Below, piece after piece: positions 33,470 through 46,119 of a DNA stretch of 64,000 nt. The stretch's first letter is position 1. Every line of letters starts with the position of its first letter. Location of the stretch: the NCBI RefSeq assembly GCF_035582795.1, contig NW_027445651.1:430970-494969 (forward strand). Direction: 5' to 3'. The stretch comes from Mycteria americana. Its lineage: Eukaryota > Chordata > Aves > Ciconiiformes > Ciconiidae. The notes under the pieces were generated by a model, which saw nothing but the letters and a program-made list of their open reading frames with translations, was not told where the DNA came from and did not search any database. A program made the position numbers and the translations under genes.

Positions 33470-34700
33470 TGGTGTAGGGCTCTGCTGAGAAAAAACAAGA
33501 GAGCTGGTCCATCTCAGACTTCTGTCTTAGGAGATAATTCTACCCCAGAAGCATCTATTGATTATTTCTGTAATCTAGGCAACAGATGTGTAGGGGGTCT
33601 CAGTCCCAGGGTCAGAGCTGGTGCTGGGGCCCAGGCCAAGGCCAGACTCAAGAGAGGACGAGGTGAAGGCTCCATCCACTCACTGCCGTGGACTATCTAG
33701 CAGCCTGGCCTGGCCAGGAGGACAACAGTAGCCCAGGCCAGACACAGGCACAAATATGGCAGAGCTGGGGCAGGCCTGCATAATGCCTGAGCTCTCCTAG
33801 AGACCCTGGGCCAGGGGACAAGCCAGAGCTGGGACCCATGGTTGCACGGGGTCTAAGTGGGCTTCATCCTGATGCTTATTGTCCCTGTGTTACCACCTGA
33901 CTCAGCACTGCCGCCCACAGAATCTGGCCCAGGTGCCGTCAAACCTCACCCCATGCAGGAAAGACCCTGTCCACCATCCTGGTCCTATGGCGCTGGTCGT
34001 GTGTGGGGTTTGTGTGAAAGCAAAGCCCCCACACCACAGGGCCCCAGAGTCTGCAGATGCGGGAAGACTCTGGCCTGTGTGTGGGGAGCAGCAGTGCTGC
34101 CCGGAGCACAAGGGCCACTTCAGCGCCACGGCTCTGGGAGTGCCAAAGGAGCTTGGTGCCTCGGGGAAGGCACTCCAACGTGTGCTCTATGGTTGGGCAC
34201 CAGCCCAACCTGTGCCATTCACAGACAGCTCATGGATGCTGCTGAGTGTAGAACCAAATCGCACTGTCAGTGCTATGTCTCCTCTCACACAGCACCTTAC
34301 TGGACTGGAGTTGGGAGGTGGCCCTTGTGGGGCTGTAGGGTTCCTGGGCCTCAGGAAAGCTCTGCTTGAGGAAGACAAGACAGCACAGAGAAATGTTGCA
34401 TGTTTGGGCACCAGTCACTGTCCTGGGGTGTTGGGTTCACCCAACACCCAACACCAAGGGGGTGTTGGGTTCACAGAGACAGGGGACTCCAGTGTGTGGC
34501 CTGCTGTAGCTGATACCAATACTAACTTGTGAACACTTCAGCCCTATGCATGTTGGCAACAGGTGGGTCGTGCCACATGCTGTGCTGAAGGGTGATATGG
34601 CTGCATGGGAAAGCTGTCCTTGCTACCCATGCCCAGGCACGCTGACCATGGCCCCTAGACCAGGGGATGAAGGGAAGGGGCAGGTGGAGTAGGGACTGCG
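33470..34700. other. Unassigned junction between units I and II
   Basis: No gene recognised. It contains the hairpin at 34427-34448. Overlapping GC-rich frames here have no known motifs. Confidence 0.4.
34427..34470. repeat. 10-bp perfect inverted repeat with extra copy
   Basis: GGTGTTGGGT (34427-34436), two-base loop TC, ACCCAACACC (34439-34448), then a further direct copy GGTGTTGGGT at 34461-34470 that could pair alternatively. Confidence 0.85.
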
Positions 34701-35594
34701 GGCCATCCCCAAGGCTATTTACCATTTCCAATTCCTGCCATCCTTTGGGAACATTGTCTGCTGAGCCTCCTTCCCCAGCATAGCTCCACCAAAAGCAAGA
34801 GGAGCATTCTTCCCCAAGAGTTTGTGGGACTGCTGACCTCCCCGGGGCCCACAGTTCCTCTCTGGAGGACTGCAGTTGTCAGGATTCCTGTTCACATGAC
34901 ATGCTCCAGGGCCAAGAGGGTATTTCTGAGCAGAGTCACAGCAAGGCAAGGACTGATGGCCATTGGCTGTGGAGCAACTAGGGTTGTCTTCCTCAGCTTC
35001 AGGAGGCAGTGCCTGAAAGAGGACTCACTGCAGTATGTCCCACCCTCCAGTCCCTCTAGGAGCGATGGAGGGTTCCCCTGTTCCCCTACCTAATTCCTTG
35101 CGCAAAGCAATGGCTTTCTTCATCAGCAGTCAGTACGCAGATGGAAAGGCCCCCTAAGGGACACAGGCAGGGTTGCAGCAAATTTTAATGAGTCTTTTAA
35201 GAGGGAAAAGAGGTCATGGCAAGTGGAGGCCCCCAGTGCAGCGAGGAGCAGGAGCAGCCAAGAATCTGTTCCCCTCTTCCTGTGGCAGAGTTCCCACAGG
35301 ACATCTGGTCAGGCTAGCAGGTCACTCCAGGCTGGTTTCTGGGGTCCTCACAGCAGGTTTGATGGGAGCACAAGACAACAAAGAAAAGAGAGAAAAAGGG
35401 TGAGTGGAAGACAGGAAAGGTAGACATTGGCCATGTTTTCATAGAGCCCAGGCTGGTCCCTTCCAGTCTTGCCCTTGCAGGACATACCAGAGATGGTCAG
35501 CTGGTCTTAAAATGATGGCATGAAGTTTGACGATCTGTCCAGCAGCATGTTCTGAGTTCCTGGGGATCCTTATCCAGGGCTTTTGCCAGCACCT

Positions 35595-35908
35595 TTAGCA
35601 GGGGGGGCACCTTCTGCCACAGTAGAGGCTGGAAATGCCAGGGAGGTCACAGCACCCAGAGGTGATGGGCATTCCATCACAGCTGAGGATGCTGCCAACA
35701 GCAACAGAGGTGGAAGAGCCCACAACGGTGTTCTGTGGGAAGGAGCTGAGGATGGGGCCAGGCAGGGTCACCACCACGGGAGAGGGCTGGATGATGACAG
35801 TGGAGTTGTGGCACTGCCTGACACAGGGCTCACTGCAGCTGTTGGCCAGTGGGGTCGGGCAGCAAGGCTGCAGGGCTGGCATGACTGGCACTGTTCATAG
35901 CAGGACAT
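35595..35908 (-). pseudogene. Feather-type beta-keratin relic K3 (N-terminal frameshift)
   Basis: ATG at 35908 opens [13 protein letters not shown], but eight extra bases relative to the other copies shift the frame near 35863-35875, so it runs out of frame. The rest of the protein ([31 protein letters not shown], ending GRRCPPC-stop at 35595) is intact in another frame, with an in-frame ATG at 35891 that would skip the Cys-rich start. The CLPC end is CPPC. The acceptor and 5' UTR are conserved. It is most similar to K1, its counterpart in the duplicated unit, but K1's lesion is different, so the two were inactivated separately. Confidence 0.8.
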
Positions 35909-36212
35909 GTCTTGCGGCCTAGAATGCACCTGGGAGAGAGGGCGGGGCAGAAGCAAAACATGGGGATGCGTGCGGACCAGCCTGTCAGCACACCATGAGG
36001 GAGCAAAAGAACATGCAGGGCCAGGAGGCGGAGGCTGTGCAGAGATGCATTAGGGCTTTGTGACCTCATCCTGACAGGCTCCAAGAAGAACCACCAACCC
36101 CTATGCAGCTACTGCCTATCCACTGAGTGCAGAAGCTACCTCAGTACAGTTCCAGCTTCCCTCCATGTTCCTAAGGAGAAGGAGGCAAGAGAAGTGGATG
36201 AGAGACGGCTGG

Positions 36213-36238
36213 CTTTTATACTTGGCCTGGCTTTTATA
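36213..36238 (-). promoter_or_regulatory. Duplicated TATA box of K3
   Basis: Two TATAAAAG elements on the - strand (36213-36220 and 36231-36238), 18 bp apart, come from a short tandem duplication of a ggcttttata.-cttggcct unit. K1 has only one. Confidence 0.6.
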
Positions 36239-37506
36239 CCTGCCCTTCATTGCCGCAGGCCCAGAGCCACCCTTTGCAGATATAACAGTTTTCTGACAAG
36301 CTCATCTTGAATCCAAACCATCACTGCTAATGACGTGGGCTGTGCTTTGATTTTCTGCACTGCTGCCTTTTCATTTCCAGGTTTGTACCATGCCCATTCC
36401 CCAAAGAAGGCTGCTTCTGAGTACTGGGATGAAAGACCCCAGCATTTGTAGCACAGGAATGCAGCAGTGCAGGCAGAAGACTCAGCTCAAGTGCTGGACA
36501 GGTCCAGAGCAGGCAAGTGACATTAGCCTGGGTCACTCTGGTGGGGCTGTTTGAAGTGTTGTTCTCAGGAAGAAGCTCCGCATTCCTCAGCTGGACGCCA
36601 TGGGCTCCCATGCATGAGGATGTGCCATGTCCTTGTCTTTCCCTCCCTCCTCAGCTCACCACGATGGTCACTTCTTGTTGCCTCCCCAGGTGTGTGTGTT
36701 GTGCTCCTAGGTTTTGGCCCCATCCTGCCTAGCACTGCCCAGTCCCCAGGGGTCTTCAGCAGAGTCCATGGTTCATGGTGTTCCCATGCGTGTTCTTGTC
36801 TTGTGTGTACTTGTAAGCAGCCAGGATTGTGTGGATGCACATTGGAGCACAAATTTGTGTATAATTCGAAGCCGGTGTGCATGAGCCTCTGTGTGTGTTT
36901 TGTGTCCTTGTGTCCTTTTGTCCTTGTGTGCCCCTTATCACAAGGGAATGTGCTGTTCGTGGCAGAGGCACTCTCCACTGCTCTGTCCATGAGCACCACA
37001 GAGCAGCAGATTCCCAGGGTCAGGAGGAGGCTGAGTGCAGCTGAGTGCAGCTGAGCACCAGCCTGTTAGAGATCTGCCCAGGGAAGAGGCCCTGAAATGC
37101 AGCCCCTGCCTCCTGAGCCCTCCTTTTCCTGCCCCTCCAAAGCTCACGCTCTGCTGCTGCCAATTTCAGGCCCCAACAAGGATGGTTTCACTCCAGTTTG
37201 GATCCTGAGTTTAATTCAGTGTAACAATCTTGGGAGTGTCTCAGCATGGCTGGCAGTCCCCCTTCCCTGCCTCTCCAGGCCAGGACACAGCTGCTCTCTC
37301 CAGTGACAGAGAGTTCAAAAGGCTGGGGACTGCTTTATGGACAAGGAAAAAGGCTGAGGAACCCTGCCAACCATGTGCTGGCCATCCTTGAGTGGATCTG
37401 CTTCCAAGGCAGTGTTGGTGGTGTCTGGGGTGGGACACAGCCCTCTCTCATGTCCACGACAATGCCAAATGTACTTGTGCACTTCATTGACCTGGTACTG
37501 TATCAC

Positions 37507-38082
37507 TGTCGTGGTTTAACCCCAGCCAGCGACTAAGCACCACACAGCTGCTTGCTCACTCTCCCCCGGCGGGATGCGGAAGAGAATTGGAAGAATAAAA
37601 GTGAGAAAACTCATGGGTTGGGATAAAGACAGTTGAAGAGGTAAAGCAAAAGCAGCGCACGCAAGCAAAGCAAAAGAAGGAATTCATTCACTACTTCCCA
37701 TCAGCAGGCAGGTGTTCAGCCATCTCCAGGAAAGCAGGGCTCCATCACGCCTAATGGTTCCTTGGGAAGACAAACGCCATCACTCCAAATGTCCCCCACT
37801 TCCTTCTTCTTCCCCAACTTTATATATTGAGCATGATGTCATATGGTATGGAATAGCCCTTTGGCCAGTTTGGATCAACTATCTTGGCTGCACACCCTCC
37901 CAACTTCTTGTGTGCCTGGCAGAGCACAGGAAGCTGCAAAGTCATTGACTAGTGTAAATATTACTTAGCAACAACTAAAACATCTCTGTATTATCAACAC
38001 TGCTTTCAGCGCAAAACCAAAAAATAGCCCCACACTAGCTACTATAAAGAAAATTAACTCTGTCCTGGCCAAAACCAGCACA
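37507..38082. mobile_element. Solo LTR C, inserted after the duplication
   Basis: It runs TGTCGTGGTTTAACCCC to AAACCAGCACA, with flanking 5-bp repeats atcac (37502-37506) and atcag (38083-38087). Copy A has the empty site (gcatcaggcaagg near 5847), so this insertion is younger than the duplication. It is of the same LTR family as A and B. Confidence 0.85.
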
Positions 38083-38639
38083 ATCAGGCAAGGGCTGAGA
38101 CGTTGGATCAAAAAGGTACTGAATGGAAGGTACTCATGAAACATAAATGGTACGCATGAAACATGAAGCCTGATATTGCTGTGCTGTGAGCGCAAGGACA
38201 GACCCTGTGGCTTGCGCAGGAAAGCCAAAGAACTGATGACTGCTTTGGACTTGAGCTGACAAGGACCTGCACGTCCACATTGGAATCTAAGTCTGAGTGC
38301 TCAGCACCTGCCCCTGGGAGGGAAGGCACATTGGATTTGAGACTGCAAAGCCAGCTGCTGTCCCGCAGAGGTGTCCAGTATAGACCCTCTTTCTGACAAG
38401 GGCTCTGCACAGTGGGTAAGCCCAGCTTGGAGGCAGTGCAGTTCAGGGCTTTCTCCCTTCCCTTTAGTGTCCTCAGTGAGATCAGTGCCACGGAGCTCTT
38501 CCGGGAGAGCTCAGCCAGGGCTGATTTCCCTCTTTGTGGGTCTGCTTTTGAGCTGAGGCTCCAGTGTATCTCAGGGCCAAAGTCATTGCTTTCTCATGAG
38601 GTAACGGGTACTGTGGAAAATGGGAAGTGCAGGGGAGGT

Positions 38640-39557
38640 GAGTACCTAGAATTTAGCAAGACCTTTGACAGCCTCTCCTGTTCTTCCTTTATGACCAAAT
38701 TGGAGATGAACGGGTTCAGTTAGAGGATGACAAGGTGGGTGGAAAAATGGCCGGACTACTAGGCTCAGAGAGTTGTGACCATGGTGCAAAGCCCAGGTAA
38801 CCAACACTTACTAGTGTGATCTAGTAGTGGGGGTCAGTAGTAGGAGCAATACAGTTTAATGTTTTCATGAATGCCACGAGTAGTGGGCAGTGGGGAACTC
38901 CCAGCAAGCTTGTGGAGAACACCCGTTGAGGGCAAGGGGCCATAACTGTCAGACAGGGCTCCTATTCAGAGGAGCTGGACAGGCTGGAGAAATGGGCTGA
39001 CTGGAACCTCATGAAGGCCAAAAAGAGCAAGGGTGAGGTTTTGCATCTGGAGGAAGAACCAGCCCATGCAGGCATGCAGGCTGTGGACTGGCTGCCTAGG
39101 AAGCAGATCCACAGAAAAGGATGTTGGGTTTTGGGAGACACCCAGCTGAACATGAGACAGCAGTGTGCCTTTGCAGCAAACAGGACCAACCACTGCCATC
39201 CTGAGCCGTGTTAGTCCAAGTGTTGCCAGCAGGTCCAGGAAAATGACCCGGCCCCTCTGGCCCTTGTGAGACCACGTGTGGAGTACTGCATCCAGGTTGG
39301 GGGTCCCTAGTCCAGCAAGGATATTGACATACTGAAGCGAGACCAACAAAGGCCACCAAGTCAATTAGGGGGCTGACAAACATGACATGCGAAGAGAGGC
39401 TGAGAGAAGTGGGCCTGCCCATCTTGGAGAAGACATGTCTCAGGGGACAGCTTTTGCTTTCTACAACTACTTTTTCAGAGGAGACAGAGAAGATGGACCT
39501 AATCTCTGGAAGTGCCCAGAAGGTAGAACATGGGGAGTTCTGATTAAGCAATAGGTT
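38640..39557 (+). mobile_element. CR1 LINE fragment, copy B
   Basis: Duplicate of the CR1 at 6425-7342, with the same stops and frame changes and few substitutions. Confidence 0.8.
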
Positions 39558-40121
39558 TGTCGTGGTTTAAGCCCAGCCGGCAACTAAGCACCACACAGCC
39601 GCTCACTCACTCCCCCTCGGTGGGATCGGGGAGAGAATCAGAAGAGTAAAAGTGAGAAAACTCGAGGGTTGAGATAAAGACAGTTTAACAAGTAAAGCAA
39701 AAGCCACGCACGCAAGCAAAGCAAAACAAGGAATTCATTCACTCCTTCCCATGGGCAGGCAGGTGTTCAGCCGTCTCCAGGAAAGCAGGGCTCCATCACG
39801 CCTAATGGTTCCTTGGGAAGACAAACGCCATCACTCCAAATGTCCCCCCTTCCTTCTTCTTCCCCAGCTTTATATACTGATCACGACGTCATATGGTATG
39901 GAATAGCCCTTTGGTCAGTTTGGATCAACTATCCTGGCTGTGTCCCCTCCCAACTTCTTCTGCACCTGGCAGAGCATGGGAAGCTGAAAAGTCCTGGACT
40001 AGTGCAGCAACAACTAAAACATCTCTGTATTATCAACACTGTTTCCAGTACAAATCCAAAACATAGCCCCATATCAGCCACTATAAAGAAAATTAACTCT
40101 ATCTCAGCTGAAACCAGAACA
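39558..40121. mobile_element. Solo LTR B (duplicate of LTR A)
   Basis: It starts TGTCGTGGTTTAAGCCC and ends AAACCAGAACA, at the same site in CR1 as LTR A. It lacks a short duplicated ctctatctcagctgaaaatt-type stretch present in A near 7870-7900. Confidence 0.8.
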
Positions 40122-40318
40122 ATGTTAAAAGAAACAATTAGAAAATGAATGTGTTTCCCAGGGAGGTTCTGCAATCTGCATCCTGGGAGGTGTTCAAGGA
40201 TGGACTGAATGTGACCTTGAGCAACCTGATTTAATGGGATCTGTTCCAAGCAGAGAGGTGATTGAGATGACCTCTGCCGGTCCCTTCTCACCTGCATTCT
40301 GACTCTGTGATTCCTATT
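40122..40318 (+). mobile_element. CR1 3' end, copy B
   Basis: Duplicate of 7922-8118. Confidence 0.75.
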
Positions 40319-40702
40319 CTGCCCCTGCCCTCCCTGAGCCCTACACACCCATGATGGGCACATGTGTCCTCACATCCCCTTTGCCACAACACAACTTTTA
40401 GGCATTGTACTGAGACTGCAGAGAGGCAGCTGAAGGGAGGCTCTCAGCCTCCTCACTCCCAACCACAGGAAATCAGTGGCTGCTGTTTGCAGCCCCTGAG
40501 CTCAGAGGCAGCTCTGGGAAGCTGGTCCATCTCCTGGGTCAGGGCCCTGCAGCTTTCCCAGACTGCACCTGGCACAGTGCACGCTTATTCTTGCTGAGGT
40601 GTCCTTGCTGTAGCACAGGGAGACAGTGATCTGCCCATGCAGAGCCACTGAGCACTCTTAGCCCGGGTGAGACTCTGGGCAGCAGTGGCAGAGCAGTGGG
40701 AT

Positions 40703-40766
40703 ATGACAGTGCCAGGGTGCAGGGCTGGCAGGGTTGGCCGTGGTGCTCCTGGGTGCATGGGGCTGG
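40703..40766 (+). pseudogene. Relic of a family-A TCR V leader exon, copy B
   Basis: Duplicate of 8503-8566, with the same two-base deficit relative to the V1/V2 leader. One base near its end (ggggctggctct) is closer to the functional leader than in copy A. Confidence 0.6.
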
Positions 40767-41329
40767 CTCTGGGCTTCTTTGGTGGTCAAGGGGAGACCTA
40801 TTTAATCTGGGGAAGGAGTCTGAGTTGCTTGGTACACCTAAGCCCACTGCAATGGCAGGTACCTCTTGTCACAGACATCTGAGTTACCACCTGCCCATGC
40901 ACAACCTTGAACACTCCTGCAGCTCTTGTGGAGTGCAAGGGACAATCCAAGCAAGGGACCTGATGCCTCTCCCCCTGGCTGGGGCACAGGGCTAGCCAAG
41001 CTCTGCCCTTGGTGTTCACGGAGGTGCACCAGGTAACCTGGAAATCTCTGCTCTGGGGAACTCTGGGCACTTCCCCACCCTGGCCGTGCTCCCAGACCTG
41101 AGATGCTAAACACTGAATGGCAGCCCCATCCCTCCTTCCACAGATTCCTCGTGTGGATCCCTACTCCCTTCCCCATGCCTATCTGAATGGATAGAGTGAA
41201 CATTAGCTTTGGCTCCATCCACCTCCTGTGACATCCAAACTGTGCTAAGGCCAGTTGGTGGGGCCACCAACCTCAACTCATTGTTGGTCACCACTCAAGG
41301 GTAGTGATCTTCCATGACATGGGGTTCAT

Positions 41330-41620
41330 CACTATGACCCATTTCACCCCCCTCCTCACCTCCTATGTGTGCATCATGTCATCCGTCCTGAGGGTCCACT
41401 CTGCCTTAGGCAAGTGTCATACCTTCTCCATCTGCACAGCCTACCTCAATGTAGAGGCCAGCTATTAGGTGCCTGAGGTCTCATGTACCTGAGGACAGGA
41501 TCCCAGAACCCTGTGCACAGCATGGCTGCTGACTTCTGCACCACAAAGATGCCCCTGTTGAATCCCCTCCTGTTCACCCTGAAGAATCAGGAGATGAAAG
41601 CTGACCTCACCAGGTTGTCT
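41330..41620 (+). pseudogene. Olfactory receptor relic, copy B
   Basis: Duplicate of 9130-9420, with the TM5-TM7 motifs SYVCIMSSVLRV and FCTTKMPLLNPLL. It shares the same in-frame stops, so it was already dead before the duplication. Confidence 0.75.
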
Positions 41621-42189
41621 GGTAGGAGGGGGCTGGGCCAGAGTCAGTGGGTATTTTCCCTCTACATGAGACACCTGTGCACGGAGGAAGAGGAGGGAGG
41701 ATCAGCTTGTAAGTCATGATGCCAGCTGGGGAGAGAAGCTGCCTGAGAAAGGGCAGGAAAGGAGGGCTGCGTTTATTCTTGTGTTTGAGAGGGAGGAAGG
41801 ATCCATCTGACTCCAGAAGGGTGCTGTTCCTCTCCCAGCAGCACGGATTTCTCCTCTTATACATTCAGCTTCTCCCCCTCTACTTGTTCCATCTCCCCTG
41901 CTCCCACAGCCTCCTGCCCTACTCACCCTCCTTGCCCTGAGAACTGCCCTTCAGCACTTGGTTCTTCCTGCGTGGTTCCCTGAGACTCGACACCTGCATG
42001 GCATGCCCTGGAGACTTCACCCGATAGCTTACCTTCCCTTCCCTTTTATATTGATGGATGAGAGCATCCAGCAGAACCCCGTGCCCTTTCCTTCCAGATC
42101 TAGTTTTAAACGTCCACTTTTCCAATGAGACATTTTGAGGAAATAAGAGTACTGTCAAAATAGCAAGCACTTAACTTCCAAAGCTTCCT

Positions 42190-42880
42190 GCCACGCGCTA
42201 TTGCTGTGCCGATCCCCCTCCCCTTTGGCTCCTTCAGGGCAGCAGCGTCCCCGTGGCCGAGGTGCCCATGCCGGGGACAGCCTCTGCCCGCACTCCCGCG
42301 CACCCAGTGTCGCTGCGGGCAGCTCCGCTCCGGCCGCTCTCTGCCGCGGCGCCGCCTTCCTGCTGGCCCCGCGCTCCCAGCCGCTGTTCCCCGGCCGCTG
42401 CCAGCCTTTCACGGGCCGCTCGGCCGGCGGTACCGGCTGCAAGGGCAGCACCAGCCTGAGGGGCTCGGGAAGGGGTCGGTGTGCTTTCGGGCTGCCTTGT
42501 CCCAGGGTTTCCTGAGCTACGGCAGCGCCGGGTCCCCCCGCGACGGCGGCTCGTCCCGCCCCAGTCTGCGCCGGGCAGTGCGGGCGGACCAGGGCTCGGC
42601 AGCGCCGCGCTCCCCGGCCCGCTCTGCTCCCGGCACGCCCGCCCCGGCCCCGCCGCCAGCGCAGGGCGCAGGGCTCAGCCCCGGGGCGGAGCTGGCAGCA
42701 CCGGGAGGAGAAGAGGCAGCGGAGAGGAGGCGCCGCGGCCGGAGCAGAGAGCGGGGCTGGCGGGGGACAGCGAAGTGTGGACGGCGGCGCGGCGGGATGC
42801 GGCGGTACCGGGGCGCAGGGCTGGCGGGGCTGGCCGCGGTGCTCCTGGGTGCGTGGGGCTGGCGGCGGTGAAGGGGGGGC
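42190..42880. promoter_or_regulatory. CpG-rich island at V2 leader/promoter
   Basis: Duplicate of the island at 9990-10670. It overlaps the leader exon of V2. Confidence 0.6.
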
Positions 42881-43672
42881 GGGGCTGATCCTGGGGTGGT
42901 CCCCGCTGATCCCTCGAGGCTTCAGACCCCTCTGACTTCTTCACGGACCTCTGCTGCCGAATCATCCCCCCGTCCATCCCTCCCTCTGCTGCCATCCCAC
43001 ATTCCCTCAGAAAACTCATTGCTCTATTCTTTGTCCAAACCTCCCTGTTTCCTTCCTTTCCTCCGTGTCTTTCCGTATAACTCATGCAGTCATTCCTTCC
43101 CTCTTGCTGCTTTCTTTCTTGCCTTTGCCCCCCTTTTTTTCTTCAGTGACTCCACCCTTCCAGCTACCATTCAGGCATTCATCTCTCCACCAATTATTAA
43201 TGGACACTTCCATTAGTGCACATGCTGACATCCTCTGGAAACTCTTCTCCTCATCATCTCTGACTGCTGTTCCTGACAGCTGTTCCTGACGGCTTCTGCG
43301 GGATTTGTTCTGGGAAACAAGAGGCAGTGCTGGGCAGAAGGCAGGTTTTGACGATTAATTCTTCTTTTTCTCCTTGGCAGTGGCTGCGGGCAGAGCCCAG
43401 GTGCAGCAGGACATGTCGGCAGAGACCACCGAGGGCACCAGCATCAGCATCAATTGCTCACACTCCGACATAAAGACCACCGACTTCATCCACTGGTACC
43501 GGCAGTTCCCGGGCCGAGGCCCCACGTTCCTCGTGAGCAGTCACAAAGGGTCCAAAGAGCTGCCGGACCCGCCGGGGCGGCTGTCGGTGGCGGCAGACCG
43601 CCGGTCCAGCTCCCTGTGGCTCGCCCGGCCCCGGCGCGGGGACGCGGCGGTGTATTACTGCGCCGTGGCAGA
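42797..43672 (+). CDS. TRAV: TCR alpha/delta V segment V2 (family A), two exons
   Basis: Leader exon 42797-42848 encodes MRRYRGAGLAGLAAVLL with donor G/GTGCGT. Exon 2 is 43381-43672 after TTGGCAG. The mature domain starts QVQQDMSAE and has the first Cys in SINCS, IHWYRQFPG, and YYCAV before the RSS. There is no stop. Compared with V1, exon 2 differs at ten codons that change the residue and two that do not. Five changes lie in or beside CDR1 (HPNIQSYD versus HSDIKTTD), one is at CDR2 (N to H), and one is in the last CAV-x-D position. Donor, acceptor and RSS are unchanged. It should be usable in rearrangement. Confidence 0.9.
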
Positions 43673-43711
43673 CACGGCGAGAGGAGCCGGGGCTGCGGCC
43701 GGGCACGAACC
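43673..43711 (+). promoter_or_regulatory. 23-RSS of V2
   Basis: CACGGCG (43673-43679), 23-base spacer, GCACGAACC (43703-43711), identical to the V1 RSS. Confidence 0.85.
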
Positions 43712-43764
43712 GCCGTGGGCGGGGCCGGGCGTGTGTGTCGGGGGCGGGGGAACAGCGCAGGCCA

Positions 43765-43783
43765 GGCCCGCCAGGGGGCGCTG
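43765..43783 (+). promoter_or_regulatory. CTCF-like motif 3' of V2 RSS
   Basis: GGCCCGCCAGGGGGCGCTG, 53 bp beyond the nonamer, as at V1. The sequence between RSS and motif differs at several positions between V1 and V2, whereas the motif itself does not. Confidence 0.75.
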
Positions 43784-44520
43784 CCGCTCCGCCCGCCCGG
43801 CCCCGCAGTCCAGGGACGGCTCATCCGATCGCCCGGTACCGGCAGCAGCTTCAGGCCCGTCTGGCCTCGCAGCCACCGTGCCCCGGGAGCCCGCGACCAG
43901 AAACCTTCTCCCGCCTCTCACCCCCCGCTCATACCCGCAATCCCACCGGGATACAGACAGAAATCCCCCGCGACACTGGCGGCGGCGGGGGAGGAATCGG
44001 GACGGGAGAGGTCGCCGTGCCTGCATGCCCGGGAAGGAGCGATTCCAGCCGCCGGCCCCGCTGGCTCCTGGCGAGGAGCAGCGCCTTTCTGCTCTGCACA
44101 GGGAGGAGGGCAACAGAGATCTTCCTGCCCACGGGCATCCGGGCAGCCCTCGGTCCTGCCGCAGGGACTGGCCACTGCTGGCATGGAACATACAGGGCCT
44201 CTTCTCGGGCTTCTGCCTTACCCCACTAGAACAGCCAAGGGAACCCTGAGCAGGTGCTTTCCTCTGCTCTGGAAACACAGGGACTCCAGGGCTGAGGTGC
44301 TAATGCAAAACCTGACATAGAAAAGAAAAAACAGGAGGGGATTCACATTTCGTTACTTTGTTAAAACTCAGATATGCAATTACAAACTGCATCCTCCAGC
44401 TACAGGCCTTCACAGAGCTTTCAAAATGTTCCCACTTGTGTTACAAAGTCATCCCATGGAGTCAGGAGTTCAAGCTCCACACCAACAGGAGAAGGGGATG
44501 TCGAGGTCACAGGCACCTTC

Positions 44521-46110
44521 AAGCGCTCCACACAGTGGCTCAGTGTTGAGACCACAAGCGTGTTTGACAGGATTCAGAACCTTTGGAGTAGAGGCCCGGG
44601 AGACAGCATAAAAGCTTGGACTGGACACCCTACCGCAGCCTCAAGGGATGCCAGGTTCCTGCTTGATGAGTGAGTCAGAAAGAGATTTGCTAAGTTGCCC
44701 TAAGGGGCTGGAGGTCTGAGGTGAGTGAGAGCTGGAAGGAGGCCTCTGGGAAGAGACTGCAGGCTCCAGCCAGTCCCCAGGGAACTCTGTGTGGCTCCAG
44801 TAGCTGACACAGCTGTCCAGAGCCCATGGTCAGAGGCTTCAGAGGCACAGAGTGAGGACCAGCCCTGCTCCCTGTCCCAGCGGGACTTCATAACTGTGTT
44901 TGCAGGGAACTACTGGCAGGTGGACAAACAAGGCAGAGCAACAGGCATGGCCAGGTGAGCACACAGATCAGACATGTGTTCACATGGAATCGGCCCCTCT
45001 CATGCCTACCTCCATCTGCCTTCCCATGCTTGCTCCAGGCTAAACTGCCTTGATCTTTCCCTTTCCCTGTCTTTGCTTCTTGCCCTAAGCATCCCATGTC
45101 CTGCGCTATCCAGAAAAAAATTTCCATTTCATCCCATAAGGGGTTTGATCCCCTTGTATGCAAAAACACCCCTGAGTTTATAAGATGATCCTATCTTCTC
45201 ACCGTTTTGGAGGGTGCCATCCCCAGGCTGAGCAGCATACCTGAATGGATGGGGAGTAGATGTCTGTGATGAAGAGGATTGTGCTGGATGTCCTCCTGCC
45301 AGAGGGAGGTGGTGTTTCTGACGCTGTGTGGGGTGTTAACAGCAGGCGTTCTTGGAGGAGAAGTTTCCCTTGAAGGGCCTCATCCGTGGCCAGGGAGAAG
45401 GGAGAGAAAACCGCTGTGGGGAGAAGGCGTCAGAAAGCTGTTTCCTGGTGCCTTTGGCTGTTCCTTATTCTGCCTCCTTTCAGACACTACCGAGGGACAA
45501 GCAGCGCATGAGTGGCTGCAAAGGGGCCTGTCTCCAAGCCGAGAGAGCTGGGTGCAGGTGCCTGTCTCTGGCTGGGCACTGGATGGCAGGAGAGGGTCAC
45601 CATGGACACTCCTCCCTTGCTGCGGGCTGGTTGTGATCTCCAGGAGGAGCAAAAAGCAGGAAAACAGCCTGCAGCCTCCTATTGCCTGACAGCAGGCTGC
45701 TTGATCTCTTCCTTCAGGCTCCTACTTGAATTTTCATTTGCCCAGGCCCCTTTGGCAATGTGACCTGAAGCTGAGAGGCAGTGTTTCTACACCAGGATTT
45801 GTCTGCCTGAGAAGATAGGCAAGCACCTTCTGACTTGGAGGGTTGTGAGAAGCCCAGCTGTGGCCTGACTGCCCAAAGAACCATGCAGTGCTGAAAAACC
45901 TCCCTTTAGCCCTTGCAAACCTGGAACACAGTAAGGGGCACAGCTTAGTATCTTTCCTTTTCTCACAGAGGTGTGGAGTCCCAAGCACACCTGACTCAGA
46001 AGACACTCTTCTTCAATCCCTCCCATCGGCTATATACACACATTGCCAAGATCCCCAATGAGCCTTCTCTTCCCCAGACTCCACACTGCCAGCCCTCTCA
46101 GATGATCCTC
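44521..46110. other. Unassigned spacer
   Basis: 44664-44840 matches 22350-22520. The rest has no gene or repeat I recognise. Confidence 0.4.
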
Positions 46111-46119
46111 ACAGGAAAG

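Larger units (their letters stand above)
36225..44520. repeat. Segmental duplication, copy B
   Basis: Counterpart of 4590-12300, with the same order of elements. It carries one extra solo LTR (37507-38082). After about 44520 it no longer follows copy A, which there enters V5. Confidence 0.85.
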
